From the NCBI RefSeq assembly GCF_001659605.2, contig NC_035164.2, positions 1,885,001 through 1,949,000 on the forward strand: a stretch of 64,000 bases of DNA, in the 5' to 3' direction. Shown in pieces: positions 11,636-22,469 of the stretch. This DNA comes from Manihot esculenta. Lineage: Eukaryota > Streptophyta > Magnoliopsida > Malpighiales > Euphorbiaceae. Below the pieces are notes generated by a model. That model searched no databases. It saw only the letters and a program-made list of their open reading frames with translations, and was not told the DNA's origin. The translations under genes and the position numbers were made by a program. Within the stretch, counting starts at the first letter, position 1; each line of letters starts with the position of its first letter.

Positions 11636-12490
11636 TTATTAATAATTCAATCCTAATATTTTTAAAAATCTATTAAAATGTACTTATCTTTTATCTCCAT
11701 CAATAAAATAGTCATTCCATCTATTTTTACCGTTAAAAATATAGTAAAAAACTAAATTACCCCCATTATTTTCCTCCTCCTTCTTCCTTTTCTTCTTCAT
11801 CAATTCTTCCTCCTCCTCCTTCTTCTTCTTCTTCTTCTTCTTCTTCTTCTTCTTTCTCTTCTTCTTCTTCTCCTTCTTCTTCTTTTTCTTCTTCTTCTTC
11901 TTTTTCAGAGGAGGAGGAGGAGAGAAAAGATAGAAACTATTTCGTTGACAAAAAGAAACGATAAGGACATTTTAATAAATATGAGAAAAGATAGGGACTA
12001 TCTTGTTGACAAACAAAAACAATAAGGACGTTTTAATAGATTTCTAAAAATATAGGGAGGGACGATTTCGTTGACGGAAAGAAACAATGAGAAATGACTA
12101 TTTCGTTGATGGAAATAAACGAACGATAATGACGGTTTAATAGATATGAGAAAAGATAGGGACTATTTTATTAACGAAAAAAAATGATAAAGACATTTTA
12201 ATAGATATGAAAAAAGATAAAAATGTTTTAATAGATTTTTAAAAATGTAAGTACTAACTTGTTAATAATAACAATATTCAAGGACTAAATAAAGAATTTT
12301 ATTTGAGAGTAAAATTGAATTTTAAAAATTTTCTCTCTCCTCCATTATTTAATTTTATCGTAAAAGAGGTCGGAATGACTATTTCGTTAACGGAAAGAAA
12401 AACATAAGGATGTTTTAATAGGTTTCTAAAAATATAGGGACTGACTTGTTAATAATGGCAAAGACTAAATTGTAAATCTCCCTAAAAAAA
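11636..12490. repeat. dispersed repeat family B, copy 1, with TTC microsatellite
   Basis: Degenerate sequence repeats phrases such as GATAAGGACATTTTAATAGAT and AGATAGGGACTATTTCGTTGA several times on one strand. It begins with a block found again near 30.0 kb and 48.5 kb (CTATTTTTACCGTTAAAAATATAG). The centre (about 11805-11910) is an imperfect TTC/TCC tract that turns into GAGGAGGAGG. The multiple partial copies suggest nested insertions of the same non-autonomous family. No protein is encoded. Confidence 0.65.
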
Positions 12491-12499
12491 TTATAATGT

Positions 12500-13320
12500 T
12501 AATATATTTAATTATTATTTTAATATATGTAAGGAAGGGCCTAGGCTGGGTGAGAGTACCCTAATCATACAAATCTATCTATTGAATCTAACCATCATGA
12601 ATGATTATTCTACTTCAAAATCTAGAATCTATCTTCCACATCCTCATTCCCGGTCCTCAGCTCGACTCCATCTTCATCCCCAAATGAGGCTTCACCCGTA
12701 TGTGCATGAGACTTTCTCTACTTGAAAGTGAGTCGTAGAACGAAAGACTTTATCTGAGCGAACGAGATGCAGAGATATTGACCTTTCCTAGAATTCCATC
12801 TACTACACTTTATAGATTATTGGGTGTTCAATTAACCGGTGTAAGCCTAGATTATTGACTTCACAAACCGGTAAGGACATCAATCAACATCATTTCTTGG
12901 GCAGTTGATCGACTAGCTCCTGCATTTCGGAGTTGAGGAAGTTGGCTCCCACAATCTATTTGAGTCATTTATATTTATTTAAATTTTAATTTATTAATTT
13001 ATTTATAATTTTTCAAATTAAAAATTTATAATAGAAAAATAATAATTAATATAATTATTTTAATAAATTTAATTTAACAAATAATAATAACAGTAACAAT
13101 AATTAAATTTAATTGTAGAAAATTAATAATAAAAATGTTTTGAATAACCTTGAACAATTATTATGTAAATGATTACACAACAATATATTATGTAGATGAT
13201 TACACGTACCATATTGTCGTGGTTTTCTATTTTGAGCACTTCTTGTATTGTACCGGCAATCTTCAAATGGTGATTCTTGTTGAGAGAATCTTCAATGTCA
13301 TCGTCTACCATAGATAATTT
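12500..13320. other. no gene recognised
   Basis: The first part (12535-12970) is non-AT-rich, unclassified sequence with no open frame, possibly the end of an LTR. The rest (12970-13150) is nearly pure A/T. Confidence 0.4.
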
Positions 13321-13324
13321 AAAT

Positions 13325-13925
13325 CAAAGGTTGAGATCGAGGCCCAAAAGTCTCTCCAACAACTGAATTCTGAATTGCAAAGTCAAAATTCCTTGATAAG
13401 GTGTTGAAGAAAACAACTCAAAAAATTTTAAAGAAAATAAGTTAAGGCGTGATGATCGTCGGGCTTCATGCGTCCTAAGAGGAGGCCGGACCCATGAAGG
13501 CAGTTCTGGCCCAAAATCCATGAAGCTTCCCTAGCAGATCGGTCTAACACTTTCAGCCCTGATCCAGACCCAAGGAGTGGACTGGGTCGCCCACGAGTCT
13601 AGGTCCATCAGGAAGAAGCTCAACTCGGTGGGGTGTTAGGAGGAAGGACAGCGGGTCCAGTCACTTCGCAGCCCTGTCCGTACGCGCGTTGGAAGGAATT
13701 AAATGGCCATCTGGAATGAAGAGGGCGTCTGACGCCTTCGTACGTATGGACCTGTGCAACAAAAGCAGGTGGCACTGTAGCAAAAAGACCATTACGTGTC
13801 ACTAGCAAACAAAGGAAAATGGATAAAAAGAGAGAAACATCCTCCTCTCGGGATAAGCTTAGACAACTACTGTAAATTCTATTCTCTAGATCTGAGAACT
13901 TCAAGGCAGTTTGAGAGATCATCCA
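13325..13925. repeat. dispersed repeat family C, copy 1 (LTR-like)
   Basis: This GC-rich block contains the phrase GTCCAGTCACTTCGCAGCCC, then CGCGTTGGAAGGAATTAAATGG, and later GTATGGACCTGTG. Two degraded versions with the same order of landmarks occur at 38.03-38.34 kb and 38.93-39.34 kb. The layout (GC-rich body, then AACTACTGTAAATTCTATTCTCTAGATCTGA) looks like the end of an LTR, but no internal retroelement domains are next to it. No credible gene lies in 13926-14560. Confidence 0.5.
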
Positions 13926-14564
13926 TTAATTGTCGGGGAAATGCAGGAAAAATAGACTCTGATGGAGTATATGTCTATGCAGAAGAGAAGAAGTTGAACG
14001 ACGTGCTAGTCATACCTTCTCCTCCAATATGATCATAATTGTAAGAAGTTAAAGTAAATAACTGAAAAGGCATAGAAGCAGGCCCTGGTGCCCATCGTAT
14101 ATACTAACTCTGATAATCATGTCCATAAGTGGGCATCTGTGAAGATTAGCCCACTTTTGTGTATGAGCCGTATAAATGGAATGAAACCAGTGATGATATC
14201 TGCATTACACCAGGGTCTAGCATAGGTCATGGAATCTTTGTCTCTCTTAAAGGCTTGGTACTTCAGCGACGATGTTGTGGAGGGTTCCGAGAGGCTGAGA
14301 GTGTGTCATGTACATCTTTTGGAATTGGTTGGGAAGGTGAGGCCGGTTGTGAAGGTGGTATTTGGGAAATGTGATCAAACATTTTAAGTGCATGAAACAT
14401 CGAATTGATTGTACTTTCAATCTTATCCATTGTCAAATGACGAACTTCACTCGTCCACAAGTGGCAGTTCTCTAGACCATCCTCCTATAAAATGTATTTA
14501 TTAAGCTATCAATCCCAAAACCTAAATATTGTAAATATTTTTATAATGAAGAAACAAGTAAAAT

Positions 14565-16110
14565 GTTACCACTGTGCCGATTGATGCACCATTTTGAGAC
14601 ATCTGCAGACGTGCAATCCATTTGTATCATTCCATATATTGTGAATGGAAGTGTAAAAATTGGGACAAAGGAATGCTGCCGGCAATCCGTTGGTACCTTG
14701 ATTCCTAAAGTGCAATCCAATTTTGGTGTTCAGTGATCCAGTTTATGGCCGAAGATGTTAATTTTATTCCATGTATATCATTTGTTTGACGTGGTGATGG
14801 TGGAATGAGTTGAGCTAACTCAAACTGTCGTAGCACTCTATCAGGTTGATGCCACTTTACAACATGAAAACAAATTAGTGGCACAACCGATTGCCATATT
14901 TGTCTTCCTTATAGACAGTAATCTAGCATAGCGTCCACCACATCATCAGAGTATGACTCCCATATAAACTGCATAGAAAAAATAATGTAAAAGGTTAAAA
15001 TTGTATTTTTTGAATTGACATGTAATTAAAAGGTTAAGAATAATAACATCTTCAGCTTCTATGCAGTCAAGTTGGTACCGAAGTTGCACTAATACATGCG
15101 TTGTAATTTCGATAATAATTCTAGTATTACTCCACCTATATGGTATATTGATTTGAATTCTAGTATTACTCCACCTATACGGTATATTGATTTGAATTAC
15201 TAACATGATATTGGCTTTGATAATAGTTGTAATACAAATATCTATTAAATTAGGGTAGAATACTAACCTGCTATCTATCGGTGTATCTAGAAGTGGATCT
15301 ATCTGGGATATGGTTAGCGCAATTATTTTTATTTTATTCCAAGCCCAAATCTGTAATATATACAGTGCACCACCTATTTGCTAGACCTATGATGATGTGA
15401 CTCTGTGTAGCTATTTATAAAGCCAAGCAAGGCACGCAGCACCCCAGCTATATTGACTTATTCTATTCAAATTTGCTAGTAGTGGCAAAAATATTAAATT
15501 AGCCAGGTGAGCAGATTTATCTACAAATAGTGATCCACTGATTAGCCGTAAGATGAAGGCCCTAGCATGCCTTTGAATAGTAATGTCATCAGCGTAATAC
15601 GAAATATGGTCAAAGTTATCCCTCAATCAGGTAAGTTCAAGTGAATTGCCCTTCATTACATCCCGATTCAGGATCATTCCTAGCAAATCTTGACATAACA
15701 ATTGCCATGACTGGCCTATAGATCCAAAAATAGCGTTGCTGTCAATGGACAATCCAAAAATCAATCTCATATCCTGCCGTATAATAGTACACTCTCTATG
15801 AGGTAACATGAAAATATGTGTCTCTGGTCGCCATCTCTCAACCAAAGCTGTAATGAAGTGGTGATCCAAGTGGAAGAAGCCTAGTCGAACTGCTCCATAA
15901 AATCCACTTATACGAAGATATGGGATGAGTCTATTATTGATATTGTGACTATGTAATACTCCAATAGATCGTCAACAAGTGATCACACCAATATCATGTG
16001 GTTCATTCTACACCACTCCAGACCAATGAGAATGCTGCAAACGTAGCACTGAAGTATCACGTGATTCGGGATTGACGAAATATCTACTGTCATGAGGGGC
16101 CTCTATTCCT
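14565..16110 (-). pseudogene. plant mobile domain (PMD) gene remnant
   Basis: Minus-strand translation shows in order: TSVLRLQHSHWSG (about 16060), a segment GFYGAVRLGFFHLDHHFITA, ALVERWRPETHIFMLPHREC (about 15820), DMRLIFGLSIDSNA, HARAFILRLISGSLFVDKSA and YSWGAACLAWLYK (about 15430). After a gap come VPLICFHVVKWHQPDRVLRQ and LAQLIPPSPRQTNDIHGI (about 14780-14900). These are landmarks of the plant mobile domain (PF10536) found in MAIN-like nuclear proteins and in Ty3 and MULE transposons. A TGA at 15624-15626 sits where family members usually have Trp (LELT-stop-LRDNF), and further stops follow, so it is broken. Its position beside MULE transposase remnants fits capture by a transposon. Confidence 0.75.
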
Positions 16111-16136
16111 GCACATGGCAATTATTGAGACAGAAG

Positions 16137-16433
16137 ATAAAATTGAACTTTTAAGTCACATGATAATTATTTTTTTTGGTGCAAATGATAAAGAAAGAAC
16201 ATGAAAGTGAACTGTTAAATCACACGGTAATTATTTTGTTTGAAAATTGTGATGAAGATAAAAGATGAAAGTGAACTGTTAAGTCACATAACAATTATTT
16301 ATTTTCGTGCAAGTGATAAATATAGAAAATGAAAGTGAACTGTTAAGTCACATGACAATTTTTTTTTTTTTTGTGCAAGTAATAAAGATAAAAGATGAAA
16401 GTAAATTGTTAAGTCATATGGCAATTATTATAT
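16137..16433. repeat. tandem repeat, about 60-bp unit, about five copies
   Basis: The unit reads GAAAGTGAACTGTTAAGTCA, then CATGACAATTATT, a T-rich stretch, and GTGCAAGTGATAAAGATAAA. Copies differ by small changes and by length of the T run. It lies between the PMD remnant and the plus-strand frame at 16494. Confidence 0.75.
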
Positions 16434-16493
16434 GTAAAAAAATTTTCTACATATACTGAATATTCTATTTGATAAGGATGTGGCACAATTGCA

Positions 16494-16919
16494 ATGGATG
16501 GTAGTTCATCATATCGCAGGAATGGTAGACTATGGATGTTGCCTATATTTAATGACAACTATATTGGATAGAGACAAACTGATAGGCGAGAATATTATAT
16601 CGAGTTTCGTTGTGAATGGACTTATCGTGTTGAGGAATCGTAAAACCTTATGATTGATATTCGTCAACTTAATGCCCCAATTGTCAAGCATGAGTCACTA
16701 ACAATGACCAGGAACAACATTCACACATATGAGATTGCATTAAGGAGGATTCGTAAAGAGAATAATCGGCTAATGATACGCATATCTAGGTAGTATATGC
16801 TACGTCTTGTTAATGAACAAGCACATGCAAATGGTCACTCACTGTCGGAAGTGGAGATCAATAATGTAATGTCATCTCCAATGTATGCATCATATTTTCA
16901 TATGTTCGATGAGGATTAA
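16494..16919 (+). pseudogene. unrecognised small gene remnant in the MULE region (ORF-Y plus)
   Basis: A single frame of 141 codons from ATG to TAA is interrupted by three in-frame stops (TAG 16569, TAA 16641, TAG 16791) but has no frameshift, and its composition is protein-like throughout. Visible parts are GRLWMLPIFNDNYIG, EYYIEFRCEWTYRVEES, a helical charged stretch YEIALRRIRKENNRLMIRIS that could form a coiled coil, and a C-terminal FHMFDED. I do not recognise the family. It resembles the minus-strand remnant at 17078-17530, which also ends in DED. Confidence 0.45.
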
Positions 16920-17077
16920 TGTGATATTGTAATGCTACTTTTTAATAGAAATAAGGACGTCATTATGTTTGGTTGTTAATTAATGTGTGAGTAACTGAAA
17001 AACTTTTCATAAAACTGATAAATCATATACAAATACATAAGGTTACACTTAATGTTCTACATACATAATTGCCATCA

Positions 17078-17530
17078 CTAATCCTCATCAGATATTTCAA
17101 TATCAGATGTACAATCGCTTGATAACATCATATTTCGGTACATTTGATATTGATTTAAATTTCCATCCTCTAAAAATTTTGTTGCGTTTGTCTTGAAAAA
17201 TTATCTATTTAATCTAATAGTCATTCTGTTGTTCTCCTCATGAATATGATAAATTGCGCAATGCATTTAATCAATTGTTGACATTGACATCATGATAGCT
17301 TTACAGCATGGACATTTAATTCACATTGAATAGATTGCTCTCATAGAGATTCTGATTGCCGTATACGAAATGTGCATTTGCTTTGCATTACATTATATAC
17401 ATGGTCACTATTGTGCAGACGAGGGTTAAATGGATATACAAATTCATCTTCTAGTAACCATCTTCTATCAGTTGTACGTTAAATATCTCGTGGAGTGTAA
17501 TTAATCATGATATACCTACAACAATAAATA
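17078..17530 (-). pseudogene. unrecognised small gene remnant in the MULE region (ORF-Y minus)
   Basis: Minus-strand translation gives TTDRRWLLEDEFVYPFNPRL, then HNSDHVYNVMQSKCTFRIRQ. After a frame change comes IKCPCCKAIMMSM, HEENNRMTIRLNR and a C-terminal SDCTSDIEISDED before the stop at 17078-17080. The CPCC pair could be half of a zinc ribbon. ENNRMTIRLNR here and ENNRLMIRISR in the plus-strand remnant at 16494-16919 occupy the same relative place, each about 45 residues before a terminal DED, so the two look like diverged paralogues lying tail to tail. Function unknown. Confidence 0.4.
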
Positions 17531-17607
17531 GCTGGATCATTGTCAATATATTTAATTACTACAAAACATTGTCAATATATACAAAAATTTCAACAATATT
17601 TTGGTAG

Positions 17608-18249
17608 TCAATGTGGTAGATAATTAGTAAAATCACCATTATCATTGTCACTATAATCAGATAGGTCATTATCTTCTATATATAATAAGCTGGAACACGA
17701 GAATTGGTTGTCGTCATATATACTTAGAAACTCACTTTTTTCAGCATGGAATTTTTTCAGCTTCCTATCCATAACCTTAATCTCCTTGAGAAGGTGATCC
17801 TTAAGCTTTTTAATTTCTTCATTTATATTGCGAGCCATATTTTTCGATATAGCCTTTGAAATTGGCAACTCATGATTGCTACAATAAACTTTCAATTCGC
17901 ATCGAATCTCCCACAAACGTTACCAATCATGTTGAGGAGCAATTGTGGCATGTCTAAAATCAAAAAATTTTTTGGAATAATGTTCAATAAATATATGTTT
18001 AGCAAAGCCTTATTCCAAGCAAGCATAAATTGGTTGATTAGTAAAAGATCGCTTATGACCATACCATGAACAAGTGTTGGGATCAATATATTTGTCTATT
18101 GGAGTATTACGACTATTATGTTTTCCCTTTTCTCTGCTTGATTGGCATGTTGATGCCTTATAAAGACTTTTACAGGAAGACATTTCTTGGATATAATATG
18201 CATATGACAAAATGGTTAAATATAATATACAAATATGGAATTGTAACAC
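17608..18249 (-). pseudogene. coiled-coil frame remnant, possibly a GRF zinc-finger protein
   Basis: The last 102 codons (17608-17916) are open and contain a charged heptad-like stretch (NEEIKKLKDHLLKEIKVMDR) followed by an acidic Ser/Asp tail. Upstream, in other frames, are MSSCKSLYKASTCQSS, NTCSWYGHK and SKKFFDFRHA. These loosely match the order Ser-rich start, CxCG, GRRFxxC of plant GRF zinc-finger proteins, which are usually followed by a coiled coil. The match is weak because several cysteines are missing, so the family assignment is an inference. Stops and frame changes show that it is broken. Confidence 0.35.
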
Positions 18250-18299
18250 AACTTAAAATATTTTATTAATAAAGCCATGTGAAATCATAAATTTTGATT

Positions 18300-18967
18300 C
18301 ACACTACATGTCTTTTTATTGTGACCCGATTGGCTACATATTGAACAATGATTTTTTTCGGGAATATTAACTTTGGCAATGTTCAATCCATTTCATTATG
18401 GATCCTCGACGACTTCGGTCATTATTTTTTCCTAATCTTATCATTGTTTGGAATAAGTGATACTTTACGGTTTGCAGGCTAATAGTCTGAATTACCCAAA
18501 GTAGTGAACATATGTTCGTAATATTTGATTATTTTGTCTAGTGTGTAGTAGCTATCAATAAATTACTCATAATCCACAGATCTTGACATGCATGCTGCTA
18601 TGGCATGTGAACATAGAATGTGCATCTCTTGAGATTTACCGCAAGTGCAAGTCCCTTCTATAAGCTTAACCATTTGTTTTTGCCCAGATTTTGCACTTCG
18701 GACTTCGACAACCAATTCATCACGATTAAATATTATTACACGATGGCCATTTGCAGACTAAGCATTCTTTTGTATAATTTCACTACATGACTGTGTGAAT
18801 TTGTAGCCATCTTGTTGTTGTCGAAGGAATTGGCTTCTTCTAGTGCCAAAGTAATACGCACATTGATTAAAAAAAAAAAGAAAAAATTCAACCATTGTTG
18901 TAATAGAAAATGCTCGAAAGCCTTTTAATATTCTATTGATTGACTCAATTTTGTCACTGTTACCGTT
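18300..18967 (-). pseudogene. MUDR transposase remnant, C-terminal part (SWIM and CCHC fingers)
   Basis: Minus-strand translation gives KIESINRILKGFRAFSITTM near 18900 (the end of the transposase domain), then a SWIM zinc finger CTCGKSQEMHILCSHAIAAC at about 18590-18651, and a CCHC knuckle CSICSQSGHNKKTC at 18306-18349. SWIM plus CCHC at the C-terminus is the standard layout of plant MUDR/FAR1-like MULE transposases. Stops lie between the two fingers. The piece joins directly to the fragment at 21149-22469; an LTR-derived insertion separates them at a point inside the conserved RYxSMTT...ES motif. Confidence 0.8.
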
Positions 18968-19228
18968 CTCGGCCCAGGGCTATCCCTCGCCTGGCCTCTT
19001 GCCACCTCGGGCTTTCCACTGGCATCGTGAACAGTTCTTAACATCCATTCACCCTCACGGATTCCTGGCAGGATTTGTCCCCTTGGGTTCTTGCATCGAA
19101 TGCATCCTTCCCCAAGTGGATTTGGCCCAAATTTCCCTTTGAAAATTAGGTCGCCTCCCCCACTACTCGAACCCTTGACCTCCCACTTTAAGGGAATAGT
19201 CTGGTGAGAGTGAGTACTAATTGTTCCA
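18968..19228. other. unidentified insert next to a rearranged LTR
   Basis: This block of about 260 bp is unlike the MULE on its left and unlike the LTR family on its right. On the minus strand it contains AGGTCAAGGGTTCGAGTAGT, whose GGGTTCGAGT core resembles a tRNA B box, so a tRNA-derived SINE end is possible. No convincing A box was found at proper spacing. Its origin is open. Confidence 0.35.
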
Positions 19229-21148
19229 ATCTTTGCTCAAAGCTTGAAAATCTTCAAAACAAAGTAAAAACTTATGAAAATCAAGTAGGATTGGAAGGAA
19301 AGAACTCAAGATCGATGAGGGACGGCGGAGAGCTCACCTTGGCCGAAAATGGGGAAAAAGCTCACCCGTTTTCGGCTAAGGGACCCTTTTATAGTGGCTG
19401 GCCAGGCCACGTTCGGGGGCCGAACGTGCCTCCGCATGCATGCCATGTTCGGCGGCCGAACTTGAGGTTCAAAGGAACTCAACCCCTCCCATCTCCGAGT
19501 TTAGGTCGTCTCTCTCTCGATCTCCACGAGGTAAGAGCCGATCTTAAGCTCATTGCATGTTTTAAGCAAGTTTTAAGTAGATCTATGGGGTAGAATGCAT
19601 GTTTAGCTCATAGTTAGGTTTATGGGTTTTATATGTGTTTATGAACAATGTGAATTGCTTGTTGTGTTGTAGTTGGGGTTTTTGTTGGTTTGATGCCCCT
19701 AGGAACTTGTATGCTTGTTTGTGTATGTTTGGGAATGTTGTAGAATAGGTTTATGCATGATTGGGTAGTTTGGGAGGCAATGTGCATAGAAGAGCTGAGT
19801 TTCTGCCACTAAGGGAGAAACCAGGTTCGGCAGCCGAAGGAACTTTCGGCCGCTGAACATGCTTGTGGAGGCAGCCTTCGGCTGCCGAAGCTTGCCCCCG
19901 AAAGAGGACTTTCGTCTCTGTCTGGGAGTTTCGGCCGCCGAAAGTGCCACCGAACATGCATGAGTTTCGCCTCTGTCTGGGAGTTTCGGCCGCCGAAGGT
20001 GCCGCCGAACCTGCCTGACTTTCGGCTCTGGAGGGACTTTCGGCCGCCGAACCTGCCGCCGAAAGTGCCCTGTCCAGCCCTCTCTTGCATGTTTTTCTAT
20101 GATTGTTGCATGATGTTTTAGGGGGTTTTTGGGGAGTAGTTTAGAGTTATGTTCTTGTTTGTTTGATCTCTCATTTGAGTCCACCTGTGTAGGTTAGGAC
20201 CCGAGGAATCGAGGACCCCAGCAGTGAGTCAGCTGCTCCAGTGTCTGGTCAGAGCTACCTAGAGGTGAGTAGAATAACTTATTATGTTTTAAAGCAAATA
20301 ATGGACTTTTTAGCATGTTTCACGCATCATGAATGCCATGAGATATACTAGGTTATTTGCATTAGAATTCACGAATATGTTGCATTGCATACTTTATTGT
20401 TGATTGATGTGGATGAACGTTGGATGATCCAAAGCCCTCGATCTATGATATGACGATGTGATATGTACAGTACGGAATGTAAGACCAGTGGGACCCATTC
20501 TACGTTCGCTGGCACCATGTAAGGGAAAGACCAGGACCCATTCTACGTTCTGGCACAGTTGGACTGTTATGTTATGCTATGTTATGTAAGAGAAAGACCA
20601 GGACCCATTCTACGTTCTGGCACAGTTGGACTTTGTAGAGGGCTATTGGTGACAAGTTCATCCTTGATGTGATTAGCTGTGATGTGATGCATCCCATGAT
20701 CCATATGATTTAAATGTTTTTATTATTCTGCTCACTGGGCTCTAGTAGCTCACCCCTCTCCCATTTTTCCCCAGGATTTGCAGGTACAGGGTAGACCAGG
20801 AGATCCGTAAGAGTAATGAAGTCATGTGTATGTAATAGATAGTGTGGACATGATAAATGTATTAATATTATGTAAAAGTACAGTTTTAGGTATGTAATGA
20901 CTTTGAGGATTAGAGGTTGTGCTTGACTATATGTATAAGATGTCCCTTTTAATACATGATCTTATATATTTTAGGTTGAGTTTGGTGTATGAACTAAAGA
21001 AAAGTTTTAAATTTTCTATATATTTTCTTGATCATGTATGGGATTAAACAGGTTGTCAGGTTGCTTGTTAGGCTTGCTACGGGTCTCGGCGGCCTTAAGC
21101 CGACCTGGATCCTAGCGCCGGTAGTGGTCCTATTTTCGGGTCGTTACA
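19229..21148 (+). mobile_element. long GC-rich LTR (family PalLTR), 5' part inverted
   Basis: From about 19470 to 21148 the sequence follows the solo LTR at 30608-32905 in the same orientation and ends in the family 3' terminus (GGTCGTTACA type). The block about 19229-19465 matches positions about 30885-31135 of that LTR in reverse complement, including the TATA region (here CCCTTTTATAGTGG at 19380-19393). The first about 280 bp of the LTR are absent. It therefore combines an internal inversion with a 5' deletion. It lies inside the MUDR transposase frame. The palindromic TTCGGCCGCCGAA modules occur both in the inverted block and at 19825-20065. Confidence 0.75.
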
Positions 21149-22469
21149 GTCGTCATTGATCTATATCGCTTGCCATCATCAAGAGAACAAGTCCACTTGT
21201 CCAAAGGAATCATCACAGCCCATTCAAAAGTCTCTGGATCAACTTTCTTTATTTTACTCATCGCCTCATAGACTTTTCTTCTTTGGTTATGATTGGCTAT
21301 TAAAGTGAAAATACAATATTGATTATGACTTGGTTATATATGACAAATTTATTAATTTAACATAAAGGATTTTAAGTGAGGTTTACCAGCCTTCCGCAGA
21401 CATTCATTCGTTACTGCATTCTTGAATTTTGTGTTGTAATTATTCAAAATATGCCGAATGCAATATCGATAATGTTCACTTGGTGGTTATCACCAGTCTT
21501 GTGGCATTGCTTTTTTAATTCCAATGTGACGATAAAAAATAACACATAAATCTTCACGTTCTGTCATATATACTCTCAAACAAGACATGAACCATCCCCA
21601 ATTATCTGAATCCTCCTTCTCAATGATTGCAAAGGCCAATGAAAATATCTGATTATTCACATCCAGCCCTGTTCCTGTTGCACATAATATACACCCACTG
21701 TATTTGCCGTATAGGAATGTATTGTCAACAAAAATCACAGGCCGACAATGCTTGAAACTCTCTATCAACTGACGATATGTCCAAAACATGCGATCAAAAA
21801 CTCGAAAAGTATGATCGATATGATCATTTATATAGTGGGGATCATCTTTAATTACAAAGACTGAATCAGGATTAAAGTGGCAAACTGCATTCATGTATTT
21901 ATGGAGCCTTCAATATGATTCATTTCATCCACCAAAAATTTTTCTAATTGCAAATTATTTTACCTTCCATGTCTTCGAATATAATGGTTCATATATAACC
22001 TTATCTCTAACTTTTGTCTGTAAGATTTTTATTTTAATATTTGGCTGCTCTTCTATCATCGACAAAATAAATTGGAATATAAATTTAGTATCCAATTGTC
22101 GATGATCTCTTTCAACCGTTGGGTTAGAATATGTATGGGGTCCATTATACGATATAATTTTTCAGACCTCAGATCCCTCCTTCATTGAAGCACGCAGATG
22201 CCATTTGCAATTGTTTTTTTTTATGTCTATATTTAATACTATATGTTTTTTTGTCTCATCATAACAAAATTGATGATGTATGTACAAATGATATTCCTTT
22301 GTTGCTGCCATTACAGCATCTTTGGATGAAAAAACCATTCCAATAGGAAACTCATTGCTTGGATGCCAAAACATATCAGTAGGAGGCCTTGCATAAGGAT
22401 CGACCCGCATTAGATCAAATTCTATTTCTGAATACAGAGGAGGATGTACATGTGGCAAAATAGGATTGG
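21149..22469 (-). pseudogene. MUDR transposase remnant, DNA-binding and catalytic core
   Basis: 22162-22458 encodes the plant MuDR N-terminal DNA-binding region (FPIGMVFSSKDAVMAATKEY, NNCKWHLRASM). 21490-21894 encodes the MULE transposase domain (FKHCRPVIFVDNTFLYGKYS, GCILCATGTGLDVNNQIFSL, AFAIIEKEDSDNWGWFMSCL), and the C-terminal part NHNQRRKVYEAMSKIKKVDP follows at about 21270. The first catalytic Asp is present in VDNTFL. The second, usually in a DRH motif, reads FYRH here (about 21520), so Asp appears replaced by Tyr. The segment between 21895 and 22160 has stops. The gene is non-functional. Confidence 0.88.

Noticed and set aside
18968..19228. tRNA gene or SINE called from a B-box-like GGGTTCGAGT on the minus strand
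   Set aside because: No matching A box or cloverleaf could be built, so it is kept only as an unidentified insert.
19699..20184. Frames rich in SAAE, RRPK or GGR repeats (also at 31354-31849, 60305-60742, 22604-22889, 59638-60042)
   Set aside because: They read through the GC-rich palindromic modules of the LTR family on either strand. The same modules are open in several frames at once, with no conserved start or domain.
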